From positions 1 through 21,727 of the forward strand of contig WFYP01000113.1 of assembly GCA_015490055.1 (NCBI GenBank): a DNA stretch of 21,727 nt, read 5' to 3'. Position numbers and translations under genes: made by a program. This DNA comes from Nitratifractor sp. GTDB lineage: Bacteria > Campylobacterota > Campylobacteria > Campylobacterales > Sulfurovaceae. Below the pieces are notes generated by a model. It ran no database searches, was not told the origin of the DNA, and was given only the letters and a program-made list of their open reading frames with translations. This document shows positions 7,430 to 15,088 of the stretch, piece by piece. How positions within the stretch are numbered: the first letter of the stretch is position 1; each line of letters starts with the position of its first letter.

Positions 7430-8713
7430 ATGGCAAAAGGTTTTAGTGCATTAAAAAAAGAGGGGCATTTACCAACTCTATTTATGGCATTTGTATATTT
7501 TGATATGAGTTTTATGGTTTGGACTATGCTAGGTCCTCTTTCTACAGAAATTGCGGAAGCTTTGGCTAAGAATGGTTTTATGATAACTCCATCTCAAAAA
7601 GCAACTCTACTCTCTTTACCAATTCTATCTGGTGCAATTTTAAGAATTCTACTTGGCTTTTTAGTAGATAAAATCGGTCCAAAACTAACTGCATTAATAG
7701 CACAAGCAATAGTTATAGCCTCTTTAGCACTTGCTTATATGCAAGGAGATAGTATTACATATAATCAATTATTAATTGTTGCATTAGGGCTTGGTTTTGC
7801 GGGTGCTAGCTTTGCGGTTGCTCTTCCTCAAGCTGGACAGTGGTATCCGCCAAGCCTGCAAGGTGTGGTTATGGGTATTGCAGGTGCTGGAAATATTGGT
7901 GTTGTTTTAGACTTCTTGCTTGCTCCTAAAATTGCGGAGTATTGGGGTTGGAATGCTGTATTTGGAGTAGGTGCAGTGCTTGCCTCTATTGTGTGGGTTG
8001 CTTATCTGTTTTTAGCAAAAGATGCACCAAGTTCAGTTTATAAAAAGAATCCTAAAAAGGTAAGAGATTACTTAAAATTACTAGGTGATAAAGATACATG
8101 GTGGTTTAGTCTTTTTTATGCAGTAAGTTTTGGTGGATTTGTAGGGTTTGCCGGATATATGAAAGTTTACTTAATGAACACATATCAAGTAGATATGCTA
8201 GAAGTAGGTAAAGCTTTGCTAAACGAAGAGAATGTAAAAGTTGTAGCTGGTTATTTTGGTGCAATAACAATATTTGCTGGTGCAGTATTACGCCCTGTAG
8301 GTGGTGCTGTTGCAGATAAATTAGGTGGTGTTAAATCGCTTTATATCTTCTTTGGTATAGTAACAGTGCTTGCATTAATTACAGCATTTGTTAAGTTGCC
8401 ATTTTGGGTAGCGATAGCGGTACTATTTTTAATTATGGCAAACTTGGGTATGGCAAACGGAGCAGTATTCCAACTAGTACCACAAAGATTTGGTAAAGAT
8501 ATAGGTATTATGACAGGTTTAGTCGGCTGTGCCGGTGGACTTGGTGGAACAGCACTTATTAAAACATTAGGTTGGTCAAAAGAGGCATTCAACGGATATA
8601 GCGTAGGCTTTATGATATTCGCAGGCGTTGTTGTATTGGCAATTATTGGCATAAGCTTAGTAAAAACTCGCTGGAGAACAACTTGGGGCGTTAGTGCCGG
8701 CGGGCGTATTTAG
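7430..8713 (+). CDS. narK: Nitrate/nitrite transporter, NarK/NasA type (major facilitator superfamily)
   Basis: A 427-residue hydrophobic MFS protein. The segment AGASFAVALPQAGQWYPPSL...GVVMGIAGAGNIGVVLD (~124-165) is the nitrate-porter signature of the NNP family. A second Gly-rich stretch, GLVGCAGGLGGTALIKTLGW (~364-383), matches the C-half signature. It is expected to bring nitrate in, or exchange it for nitrite, across the inner membrane. The ATG has AAAAGGA 7 bases upstream. It is divergent from nirA across the 407-bp inverted-repeat region, so it probably supplies NasA. Direction of transport cannot be told from sequence. Confidence 0.88.
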   Translation: MAKGFSALKKEGHLPTLFMAFVYFDMSFMVWTMLGPLSTEIAEALAKNGFMITPSQKATLLSLPILSGAILRILLGFLVDKIGPKLTALIAQAIVIASLALAYMQGDSITYNQLLIVALGLGFAGASFAVALPQAGQWYPPSLQGVVMGIAGAGNIGVVLDFLLAPKIAEYWGWNAVFGVGAVLASIVWVAYLFLAKDAPSSVYKKNPKKVRDYLKLLGDKDTWWFSLFYAVSFGGFVGFAGYMKVYLMNTYQVDMLEVGKALLNEENVKVVAGYFGAITIFAGAVLRPVGGAVADKLGGVKSLYIFFGIVTVLALITAFVKLPFWVAIAVLFLIMANLGMANGAVFQLVPQRFGKDIGIMTGLVGCAGGLGGTALIKTLGWSKEAFNGYSVGFMIFAGVVVLAIIGISLVKTRWRTTWGVSAGGRI

Positions 8714-8752
8714 GATATAGGAGATAGGATTTAGGGGTTAGTGATTAGTGCT
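8711..8752. repeat. Degenerate heptamer array TAGGATA, starting on the narK stop codon
   Basis: Six consecutive 7-mers: TAGGATA, TAGGAGA, TAGGATT, TAGGGGT, TAGTGAT, TAGTGCT. The first TAG is the narK stop. It runs into the hairpin at 8747-8770. Confidence 0.6.
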
Positions 8753-8770
8753 TTTTTATAATAAAGCACT
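8747..8770 (+). terminator. Terminator-like hairpin after narK
   Basis: AGTGCTTT (8747-8754) pairs with AAAGCACT (8763-8770) over an 8-base AT loop. No long U-tract follows, so efficiency is uncertain. Confidence 0.35.
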
Positions 8771-8776
8771 TCTTGC

Positions 8777-8782
8777 TATAAT
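8777..8782 (+). promoter_or_regulatory. Predicted extended -10 box for the GNAT gene
   Basis: TTGC-TATAAT, an extended -10, lies 51 bases upstream of the ATG at 8833. Confidence 0.4.
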
Positions 8783-8832
8783 GTTGTTAATTAAATTAGA
8801 CTTCTTGTAAAAGTCTATATATAGGATTAATA

Positions 8833-9315
8833 ATGCCAAACATAACAATACGCAAAGCAACAGTAGAAGATGTATCCTTAATATTTCACTTCATAAAACA
8901 ATTAGCAATTTACGAAAAAGCCGAAGATGCAGTAGTAGCAACAGAGGCAGATATAAAAAACTCATTATTCACAGACTCTTCAACAGCATACGCACTTATA
9001 GCTTTATTGGACGATAAACCAGTAGGCTTTTCTGTATATTTCTACAACTACTCTACATGGCTTGGTAAAAACGGCTTATACTTAGAGGACTTATTCGTAC
9101 TACCAGAACATAGAGGAGAAGGCATAGGTAAAGCCCTACTAAAACACTTAGCCCAAATAGCAGTACAAAACAACTGCGGACGCTTCGAATGGAGCGTGCT
9201 AGACTGGAATGAACCAGCAATAAACTTCTACCAATCAATAGGAGCAAAACCACAAGATGAGTGGATTATTTATAGATTAGCGGGAGATGAGCTTAAAGAG
9301 TTTGCTGAGAGTTAA
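8833..9315 (+). CDS. GNAT N-acetyltransferase, diamine/SSAT-like
   Basis: A 160-residue acetyl-CoA-dependent acetyltransferase. The acetyl-CoA loop is HRGEGIGKALL at 93-103, where R-x-x-G-x-G is the GNAT signature. The preceding strand GLYLEDLFVLPEHR and the following WSVLDWNEPAINFYQSIGA (120-138, with Y133 a candidate catalytic tyrosine) are characteristic of spermidine/diamine acetyltransferase-like members. Substrate is inferred only by family and may be a polyamine, thialysine or another amine. It has its own promoter and a terminator over its stop codon, so it appears monocistronic. No link to nitrogen assimilation is shown beyond location. Confidence 0.75.
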   Translation: MPNITIRKATVEDVSLIFHFIKQLAIYEKAEDAVVATEADIKNSLFTDSSTAYALIALLDDKPVGFSVYFYNYSTWLGKNGLYLEDLFVLPEHRGEGIGKALLKHLAQIAVQNNCGRFEWSVLDWNEPAINFYQSIGAKPQDEWIIYRLAGDELKEFAES

Positions 9316-9338
9316 GAAGATTGTCTTAACTCTTTTTT
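9309..9338 (+). terminator. Rho-independent terminator of the GNAT gene
   Basis: GAGTTAAGA (9309-9317) and TCTTAACTC (9324-9332) form a 9-bp stem with a 6-base loop, followed by six Ts (9333-9338). It includes the GNAT stop codon (9313-9315), and its T-run touches the end of the convergent phzF-like gene. Confidence 0.75.
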
Positions 9339-10125
9339 AAACTTCTATATATCCTTCAAGATACATAGCAGCTTGTCCTAGTATTTCTACATTTTCTTTA
9401 GAAACATTACATAATAAAATACCACCTCTTTTTGATGCTTGATATGCTTTTAATTTACTCTTACTTAATTTTTCTGCCCAATATGGTGCTAGTCCTGTAT
9501 GTATAGAGCCTGTTACTGGGTCTTCTACTCCGCCACTTGCTGGCCAAAAGTATCTTGAAATAAAGTCGTAATCATTGCCTTTAGCAGTAACAACAACATC
9601 ATAAGGTGCTAATTTTTTTAACTCTTCAAGGTTTGGTTTAACTTTAATTATATCTTCTTCATTATCATATATTGCAAAATATGCTTGTTGATTTAGCAGT
9701 ATCTTTTTTGGTTTAATAGATAAACCTTTGATTAATTCAGTTGGTATAGACGAAACTTCTTTAGGCTTTCGGTTTGGAAATATCATTTTTATATAGTTAT
9801 CTTCTTTGGTAATTTTAAAATTTCCAACACTTTTTGTTATAAATTCAATTTCATTTAATTGTGTATTCTCTTTAAAAAGAACAAATGCAGAAGCTAAAGT
9901 TGCATGACCACAAAAGTCAATCTCTTTTAAAGGAGAGAACCAGCGAATTTCATAACTTTTATCAGTTACTTTTTTAATAAATGCAGTTTCTGAAAGATTA
10001 TTTTCTGTTGCAATAGATTGCATTAAATCAGTAGATAGCCACTTTTTTAATAGAACTACTGCTGCATAATTACCTGAAAATACAGTATCTGTAAATGCAT
10101 CTATTTGATATATTTTTAACTTCAT
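9337..10125 (-). CDS. PhzF-family isomerase/epimerase-like protein
   Basis: A 262-residue member of the PhzF/diaminopimelate-epimerase-fold family. The N-terminal QIDAFTDTVFSGNYAAVV, the catalytic-Glu motif NLSETAF (E46), FCGHATLASA (~71-80) and the C-half motif GGVEDPVTGSIHTGLAPYW are all present. Length is normal for the family. PhzF isomerises a phenazine precursor in pseudomonads, but most homologues have unknown substrates. No phenazine genes are seen here, so no pathway is assigned. The ATG has AGGT a few bases upstream, and a minus-strand TATAAT lies at 10146-10151. Convergent with the GNAT gene and divergent from the kinase gene. Confidence 0.75.
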   Translation of the reverse strand: MKLKIYQIDAFTDTVFSGNYAAVVLLKKWLSTDLMQSIATENNLSETAFIKKVTDKSYEIRWFSPLKEIDFCGHATLASAFVLFKENTQLNEIEFITKSVGNFKITKEDNYIKMIFPNRKPKEVSSIPTELIKGLSIKPKKILLNQQAYFAIYDNEEDIIKVKPNLEELKKLAPYDVVVTAKGNDYDFISRYFWPASGGVEDPVTGSIHTGLAPYWAEKLSKSKLKAYQASKRGGILLCNVSKENVEILGQAAMYLEGYIEV

Positions 10126-10145
10126 AAGCTACCTTTTTTTTCAAC

Positions 10146-10151
10146 ATTATA
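10146..10151 (-). promoter_or_regulatory. Predicted -10 box for the phzF-like gene
   Basis: TATAAT on the minus strand, about 21 bases upstream of the ATG at 10125. No clear -35. Confidence 0.35.
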
Positions 10152-10208
10152 CTTAATATATGTAAAAAACTGCCTACATTTTAAACACTGCTAGTCTTAT
10201 ATTTATGC

Positions 10209-10214
10209 TATTAT
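10209..10214 (+). promoter_or_regulatory. Predicted extended -10 box for the PP2C-kinase gene
   Basis: TGC-TATTAT, 25 bases upstream of the ATG at 10239, which has AAAAGGGG as its ribosome binding site. Confidence 0.35.
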
Positions 10215-10238
10215 AAAGCAAATTAAAAGGGGCTATTT

Positions 10239-11867
10239 ATGTCTAAAAAGAATTTAGAAATTTCAGCATTTAACTTGGCAAAGGGTAAAGAGTTAAAGGG
10301 TGATGATTATTTTGCTTACAAGCAGTTAGATGATATTACTATAGCTGTTGTTTGTGATGGTGTGGGTAGTGCTAGGGCTGGGGCAAAGGCTGCTAAGAGG
10401 GCGGTGGAGTTTTTAGTAAATTCTCTTAAGAATCGTCCTGTCTCTTGGAGTATGGAGAAGTCGATACTCCATTTTATTGAGAATATTAACCATATTTTGT
10501 ATATGGAATCAATGCAAGAGTATGAGAGTGTGGAGTATGTTACTACTTTGGCAATGGTTGTTATTGAGGGCGACCGTCTATATGGGGCTAATGTTGGCGA
10601 TAGTAGAATTTACTTAAAAAGAGAGCAAGAGCTTACGCAACTCTCTACCGACCACTCTATGAGCGAAGAGAATATGGAGCATATTTTAACAGCTGCACTT
10701 GGGCTTGAAGAGAGTGTAACCCCTAGCTATTTTGAAAATAATATTTCAAAGGGTGATAAAATTTTACTCTGTAGTGATGGCTTATATAACGAATTAAGTG
10801 CGCATGAGTTGAGCGATGGAGTTGATATAAATGCCTCTTTTTTAGTTAGAAAAGCTAGTAAAAAGCATAACGACAACCTTCCAGATGATACAACAGCCAT
10901 TGTAATTAAGGTAAATGAACTTGACCCAAGGCTAACTTTTAAACAGAAAAATTTGATTGTTAAAGATAGTTATAATAAGGGTGATATTATTGATGGATAC
11001 ACCCTTATAAAAGCACTTGCTGAGCACAAAAGAGTTTGGAAAGCCAGCAAAAGAGGACAAAATTATGTAATAAAATTTGCCCCTTATGATGCAATAGACG
11101 ACCCCAAATCCTTAGATCTATTTGTTAAAGAGGTGTGGAATGCAAAGCGGCTTAAAGCTGGGTTCTTTGTAAAGGCGGTTGTGCCAAATAACAGAACACA
11201 TCGCTACTATATTATGCAGTATATTAATGGAACAGAACTAAAAAAGCAGATTAAAAAGCGCCCAATTAGCGTAGATAGTGGTGTAGAATTAGCTAAATTT
11301 ACTCTAAAGATGGCACAATATTTAATACGCCAAGATTTGGTACATGGCGATATAAAGCCAGAGAATATTATGGTATATGAGCGAAAAGATAAAGAGGCAT
11401 TTAAATTTGTAGATTTTGGCTCTATTACCGAAGCATATAGCGATGTTAGTCGTGCAGGAACACCAAGCTACCTAGCACCAGAGCGATTTGAAGGCTTGCC
11501 TATAACAGAGCAGAGCGAAATTTTTGCGATAGGTGTTACACTTTATGAAGCTCTTACGGGTAAGTTACCTTATGGAGAGATAGAGCCGTTTCAGAGTCCA
11601 ACTTTTAAAACTGCAAAAAGACCAAGTGCCTTAAACCCTAAAGTTCCCAAATGGCTTGATAGTATTATAATGAAAGCTATTGAAGTTGATACTAAAAGGC
11701 GATATACACACTATTCTAATATGCTTTACGAGTTAAATAATCCCCAAAAAGTAGAGCCATATTATGCAGGCGAAGAGAATATTTTGAGTAAAAACCCGCT
11801 AACAGTTTGTAGAGTAGGGTTGATTTTATCGCTTCTTGCTAACTTTGCATTTATGATTTTTGGCTAG
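10239..11867 (+). CDS. Bifunctional PP2C phosphatase / Ser-Thr protein kinase, membrane anchored
   Basis: A 542-residue fusion. Residues 1-226 are a PP2C-type metal-dependent phosphatase with VVCDGVGSARAG (D40), ANVGDSRIY (D121), LCSDGL (D180) and DDTTA (216-220). Residues ~254-500 are a Hanks-type kinase: K279 in VIKF, E298 on helix C, the catalytic loop HGDIKPEN with D371, DFG at 392-394, and GTPSYLAPE at 407-415. Helix F (SEIFAIGVTLYEALTG) has Glu where Asp is usual. A C-terminal hydrophobic helix (~522-541) should anchor it with the catalytic domains in the cytoplasm. By established knowledge, kinase/PP2C fusions of this kind occur in nitrate-assimilation operons of pseudomonads (Pseudomonas aeruginosa PA1782, from memory). 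Here it lies between nirA-dmsBC-nasA/narK and amt-glnK, suggesting control of nitrate or ammonium use. Targets are unknown. Confidence 0.88.
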   Translation: MSKKNLEISAFNLAKGKELKGDDYFAYKQLDDITIAVVCDGVGSARAGAKAAKRAVEFLVNSLKNRPVSWSMEKSILHFIENINHILYMESMQEYESVEYVTTLAMVVIEGDRLYGANVGDSRIYLKREQELTQLSTDHSMSEENMEHILTAALGLEESVTPSYFENNISKGDKILLCSDGLYNELSAHELSDGVDINASFLVRKASKKHNDNLPDDTTAIVIKVNELDPRLTFKQKNLIVKDSYNKGDIIDGYTLIKALAEHKRVWKASKRGQNYVIKFAPYDAIDDPKSLDLFVKEVWNAKRLKAGFFVKAVVPNNRTHRYYIMQYINGTELKKQIKKRPISVDSGVELAKFTLKMAQYLIRQDLVHGDIKPENIMVYERKDKEAFKFVDFGSITEAYSDVSRAGTPSYLAPERFEGLPITEQSEIFAIGVTLYEALTGKLPYGEIEPFQSPTFKTAKRPSALNPKVPKWLDSIIMKAIEVDTKRRYTHYSNMLYELNNPQKVEPYYAGEENILSKNPLTVCRVGLILSLLANFAFMIFG

Positions 11868-11950
11868 TAGTTTGCAGTGCCCTTACTGTACCTTAACCGA
11901 ATACTTTGTGCGGTAGGGATATTTATAGAACAAATGTAATAAAATCTAAA

Positions 11951-11969
11951 TTGCCTATTTTTTAGGCAA
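11951..11969. other. Small hairpin upstream of amt
   Basis: TTGCCTA-TTTTT-TAGGCAA is a 7-bp stem in the 160-bp gap between the kinase gene and amt. It could end the kinase transcript or act near the amt promoter; there is no adjacent U-tract. Confidence 0.3.
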
Positions 11970-11990
11970 CTACACTAACTCTTTTTATTA

Positions 11991-11996
11991 TATAAT
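11991..11996 (+). promoter_or_regulatory. Predicted -10 box for amt
   Basis: TATAAT, 32 bases upstream of the amt ATG. No sigma-54 GG-N10-GC pattern was recognised nearby. Confidence 0.4.
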
Positions 11997-12027
11997 GACA
12001 AGATAAATTTTATTTTAAGGATGAGAA

Positions 12028-13341
12028 ATGAAGATTAAACTTCTTGCGCTTTTAGCGTTGATGCTTCCAGCTTTAGCTTTTGCTGGTGATGCTCCAAAAT
12101 TAGATAGTGGTGATACTGCGTGGATGATGATCTCTACAGCGTTAGTATTGTTAATGACTCCAGCTGGTCTTGCACTTTTTTATACAGGAATGACTAGAAG
12201 TAAGAATTCACTAAACACTTATGCAATGGTTGTTGGTGCGTTTGTTGTAGCTATGATTGTATGGGTTGTAGCAGGTTACTCAATAGCATTTGGAACTAAT
12301 GCAAGTGCTGGTATGCAAAAATTCTTTGGTGGTTTTGCAAATGTAATGCTTAATGGTATTAAGTGGACAGACCTTAGTGGTACTTACCCAACATATGTAT
12401 TTGTTGCTTTCCAAGGTACATTTGCTGCAATTACTGTTGCGATTGCAAGTGGTTCTGTAATTGAAAGAATTAAATTTTCTACTTGGCTAGTAATTGTAAT
12501 TCTTTGGGGATTAATTGTATATGCTCCTGTTGCTCATATGGTTTGGGGTGGAGATGGTGCATTGCTTTTCGATGCTGGTGCTCTTGACTTTGCCGGTGGT
12601 ACAGTTGTACATATGAATGGTGGTCTTGCAGGTTTAGTACTTGCTATTTTAGTTGGTAAAAGAGCTAATTATCCAAAAATTGCTGTTAAACCTATGAGTG
12701 TTATGCTTACTGCACTTGGTGCTGCTTTACTATGGTTTGGTTGGTATGGATTTAACGCTGGTAGTGCATTTGGTGCAAATGCGATTGCTGGTTTAGCACT
12801 TCTTACAACTACTATTGCAACAGCTATTGCTGGTATAACTTGGATGCTTATTGAGTGGATTGTTTATAAAAAGCCTACACTTCTTGGTTTAGCTTCTGGT
12901 ATTGTTGCTGGTCTTGTTGCTATTACACCGGCTGCTGGTTTTGTTAATGTAGCAGGTTCTATGATTGTTGGTGTAGTAGGTGCAGCATTAGCATTCTTTG
13001 GTGTTGTTGGTCTTAAGAAAATGTTTAAATATGATGATAGTCTTGATGCATTTGGTGTTCACTTTATAGCTGGTTTATGGGGTGCATTAGCAACTGGTTT
13101 ATTAGCTGTAAAAGATAACGACTTATTATGGGATGGTCCTTTAAAGGCAAGTGGTGACAGATTTGGTCAATTTATGGTTCAGTTAGAGTCTGTTGGTGTT
13201 ACTATTGCTTGGGTACTTGTTGGTACAGTTGTAGTTTACTTTATTGCTTCAGCAGTAACTGGTGGAGGAAGAGTAGATAAAGATACTGAAGAGATGGGTC
13301 TTGATGAAGCAACTCACGGAGAAAAGAGTTTTAACCTATAA
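12028..13341 (+). CDS. amt: Ammonium transporter (Amt/MEP/Rh family)
   Basis: A 437-residue integral inner-membrane ammonium channel. An N-terminal signal-peptide-like segment ends AFA-GDAP (likely cleavage after residue 19), followed by the usual hydrophobic helices. The conserved conduction histidines are H195 (DFAGGTVVHMNGG, with the conserved D187) and H345 (FGVHFIAGLWG). The cytoplasmic C-terminal tail ends in DKDTEEMGLDEATHGEKSF, the typical ETxLDxxxHGExA(Y/F) region that regulates coupling to PII. AAGGATG is the ribosome binding site. glnK follows after 76 bases, the classic amt-glnK pairing. Expected role: uptake of external ammonium when nitrogen is scarce, blocked by GlnK when ammonium is plentiful. 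Confidence 0.95.
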   Translation: MKIKLLALLALMLPALAFAGDAPKLDSGDTAWMMISTALVLLMTPAGLALFYTGMTRSKNSLNTYAMVVGAFVVAMIVWVVAGYSIAFGTNASAGMQKFFGGFANVMLNGIKWTDLSGTYPTYVFVAFQGTFAAITVAIASGSVIERIKFSTWLVIVILWGLIVYAPVAHMVWGGDGALLFDAGALDFAGGTVVHMNGGLAGLVLAILVGKRANYPKIAVKPMSVMLTALGAALLWFGWYGFNAGSAFGANAIAGLALLTTTIATAIAGITWMLIEWIVYKKPTLLGLASGIVAGLVAITPAAGFVNVAGSMIVGVVGAALAFFGVVGLKKMFKYDDSLDAFGVHFIAGLWGALATGLLAVKDNDLLWDGPLKASGDRFGQFMVQLESVGVTIAWVLVGTVVVYFIASAVTGGGRVDKDTEEMGLDEATHGEKSFNL

Positions 13342-13359
13342 TTTATCACTAAATTAGGA

Positions 13360-13397
13360 TATAATTATAAATAAAATAGCTAGGCTCGACCTAGCTA
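13360..13397 (+). promoter_or_regulatory. amt-glnK intercistronic promoter-like box and hairpin
   Basis: TATAAT at 13360-13365 is followed by a perfect 8-bp hairpin TAGCTAGG-CTCGA-CCTAGCTA (13377-13397), just before the glnK Shine-Dalgarno AAGGAG. It may be a separate glnK promoter with a structured leader, or a processing/attenuation hairpin setting the amt:glnK ratio. Confidence 0.4.
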
Positions 13398-13417
13398 AGA
13401 TTTAAGGAGAATTAAAG

Positions 13418-13759
13418 ATGAAAAAAATCGAAGCAATTATAAAGCCTTTTAAACTAGATGAAGTTAAAGAGGCTCTAGTAGAGGCAGGAATTGAAGGTAT
13501 GACAGTTTCTGAAGTAAAAGGTTACGGTCGCCAACAAGGACACAGCGAACTTTACAGAGGAAACGAGTATGTTATTGACTTTATTCCAAAAGTAAAAATC
13601 GAAATAGTAGTAAGTAGTGAAGAGTATGCTAATACTGCCGTAAATGTAATTAAAGAGGCTGCTAGCACTGGTAAAATTGGTGATGGTAAAATCTTTGTAA
13701 GCTCTATAGAACATGTTGTAAGAATTAGAACAGGCGAAACTGACGAAGACGCACTTTAA
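13418..13759 (+). CDS. glnK: Nitrogen regulatory PII protein
   Basis: A 113-residue PII trimer subunit, normal length. The T-loop reads GRQQGHSELYRGNEYVIDF, with Y51 (the uridylylation-site tyrosine of GlnB/GlnK) conserved. The B/C-loop region GKIGDGKIFV and the C-terminal VVRIRTGETDEDAL match the family signature for ATP/ADP and 2-oxoglutarate binding. It senses energy and carbon/nitrogen state and binds Amt to close the channel. Being next to amt supports GlnK rather than GlnB. No uridylyltransferase gene is in the window, so whether Y51 is modified is not known. Ribosome binding site AAGGAG. Confidence 0.94.
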   Translation: MKKIEAIIKPFKLDEVKEALVEAGIEGMTVSEVKGYGRQQGHSELYRGNEYVIDFIPKVKIEIVVSSEEYANTAVNVIKEAASTGKIGDGKIFVSSIEHVVRIRTGETDEDAL

Positions 13760-13770
13760 TGTAAATTATT

Positions 13771-13886
13771 GTAGGGGACGACCTATGTGTCGTCCCGTTA
13801 GTTTAAAAAGATGTAAAGATTTACAATTTAGTGGATATTTACATTGCGATATTAACTTGCGGACAGACACATAGGTCTGCCCCTAC
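13771..13886. repeat. REPIN-like inverted pair of palindromes (GTAGGGG...CCTATGTGT type)
   Basis: The left arm (13771-13795) and right arm (13861-13886) are inverted copies sharing GTAGGGG and GACCTATGTGT. Each arm folds on its own: GGACGAC/GTCGTCC on the left, GGACAGAC/GTCTGCCC on the right. The bases that differ between arms (AC/CA, CG/CT) preserve pairing within each arm, with one G-T wobble. The inner part also pairs (ATGTAAAGAT near 13811, inverted near 13836). It lies 11 bases after glnK and may form its 3' end. Confidence 0.65.
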
Positions 13887-13915
13887 ACCCCAAGCCATTA
13901 GATATTAACAATCAT

Positions 13916-14524
13916 CTAAATAACCATCCACTCACAATTTAATATCTCTTTATCATTTTCAAAAATAACTGCTTTAAATTTATCACCTATTTTATAGTTA
14001 CCTACACCTTTTGGGGTTCCACTCATTATAATGTCGTTATCTTCTAAGTTTAAAAAGCTCTCTATCTCTTCTACAATAGTAAGTGGTTTGTATATCATTA
14101 AATCAAAATTTGCCTCTTGTTGTAGATTGTCGTTTATAAATAGTTTAAATGATAAATCTTCTAAATTACCGTTAAACTCTATAAAATCGCTCATTACAGC
14201 AGAACCATTAAATGCCTTTGCTCTCTCCCATGGTAAGCCTTTTGCCTTTGCATAATCTTGAGCCTCTCTGTCGGTTAAATCTAGTCCAAAGCCTATACCT
14301 GCTATTTTATTATCTTTAATTAAGTAGCACAGTTCGCCCTCAAAACGATGAGTATCACTAAAAAATTTAAGCTTATTTGTAATTGCAGAGTTTGGCTTAT
14401 TAAAAAGCACCATTTGGCTTGGTGTTTCATTGTTTAACTCTTTTATATGCTCTACATAGTTACGCCCCACACAGACTACTTTTGATGGATAAACTAACTC
14501 TTTGTTATATTTTATGCTATTCAT
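13916..14524 (-). CDS. Fumarylacetoacetate hydrolase-family protein (acylpyruvase/hydratase-like)
   Basis: A 202-residue FAH-fold protein of the MhpD/YcgM type. Visible motifs are VGRNYVEHIKEL, the metal-binding E-x-E in HRFEGELCYLI (E62, E64), GFGLDLTDREAQ, LPWERAKAFNGSA and the C-terminal SGTPKGVG loop. Members are Mg-dependent hydrolases, hydratases or decarboxylases of beta-diketo acids; small ones often act as acylpyruvases or oxaloacetate decarboxylases. The substrate is not assignable. The start at 14524 has GAGAGGAAAATT upstream. A longer in-frame start (14617) would overlap the luxS coding region and is rejected. Divergent from luxS across a 56-bp gap with a minus-strand TATAAT at 14550-14555. 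Confidence 0.75.
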   Translation of the reverse strand: MNSIKYNKELVYPSKVVCVGRNYVEHIKELNNETPSQMVLFNKPNSAITNKLKFFSDTHRFEGELCYLIKDNKIAGIGFGLDLTDREAQDYAKAKGLPWERAKAFNGSAVMSDFIEFNGNLEDLSFKLFINDNLQQEANFDLMIYKPLTIVEEIESFLNLEDNDIIMSGTPKGVGNYKIGDKFKAVIFENDKEILNCEWMVI

Positions 14525-14548
14525 AATTTTCCTCTCAGTTTTTTTAAG

Positions 14549-14555
14549 TATTATA
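14549..14555. promoter_or_regulatory. Shared -10 region of luxS and the FAH-family gene
   Basis: TATTATA at 14549-14555 reads TATTAT on the plus strand (luxS) and TATAAT on the minus strand (FAH-family gene) in the 56-bp divergent gap. Confidence 0.35.
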
Positions 14556-14580
14556 ACTAAAAAACTCAAAGGAATAGAAC

Positions 14581-15087
14581 ATGCCATTACTAGATAGCTT
14601 TTTAGTAGACCATACAATTATGCCAGCCCCTGCGGTTAGGGTAGCAAAAACAATGAAAAGCCCAAGTGGCGATACAATTACAGTTTTCGATTTACGCTTT
14701 TGCAAGCCAAACAAAGAGATTATAGGCGAGAGAGGAATACACACACTAGAGCATCTATTTGCAGGCTTTATGCGAGAGCATTTAAATAGCGATAGTGTAG
14801 AGATTATAGATATTTCTCCAATGGGTTGTAGAACAGGTTTTTATATGAGTCTTTTGGGTGAACCAAGCGAACAAGAAGTAGCTAAAGCTTGGGAAGCTTC
14901 AATGAGAGATGTGCTAGATGTTAAGAGTCAAGCTGATATTCCAGAGTTAAATATCTACCAGTGTGGAACATACACAATGCACTCATTAAATGAGGCTAAA
15001 GAGGTAGCTCAAAATGTTATAGATAGAGGTATTGGCATTATGAATAACGAAGAGTTAAAGCTAGATTTATCTAAGGTAGAGGGTTAA
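14581..15087 (+). CDS. luxS: S-ribosylhomocysteine lyase (AI-2 synthase)
   Basis: 168 residues. It cleaves S-ribosylhomocysteine to homocysteine and DPD, the precursor of autoinducer-2. The metal site HTLEH (54-58) and C128 (NIYQCGTY), and catalytic C83 (SPMGCRTGF), are all present, as are the N-terminal LDSFLVDHT and RFCKPNK segments. It is cytoplasmic and belongs to the activated methyl cycle. AAAGGAATAGAAC precedes the ATG. It heads a tight operon with a small unknown gene (1-base gap) and mnmD. metF downstream on the other strand acts in the same methionine cycle. No AI-2 receptor gene is seen, so a metabolic role is at least as likely as signalling. Confidence 0.96.
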   Translation: MPLLDSFLVDHTIMPAPAVRVAKTMKSPSGDTITVFDLRFCKPNKEIIGERGIHTLEHLFAGFMREHLNSDSVEIIDISPMGCRTGFYMSLLGEPSEQEVAKAWEASMRDVLDVKSQADIPELNIYQCGTYTMHSLNEAKEVAQNVIDRGIGIMNNEELKLDLSKVEG

Positions 15088-15088
15088 A

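Noticed and set aside
11868..12027. Sigma-54/NtrC promoter upstream of amt
   Set aside because: No GG-N10-GC element was found; a plain TATAAT box is present instead.
14524..14617. Longer N-terminus of the FAH-family gene
   Set aside because: It would overlap luxS and its promoter; the ATG at 14524 has a strong ribosome binding site and begins the conserved part.
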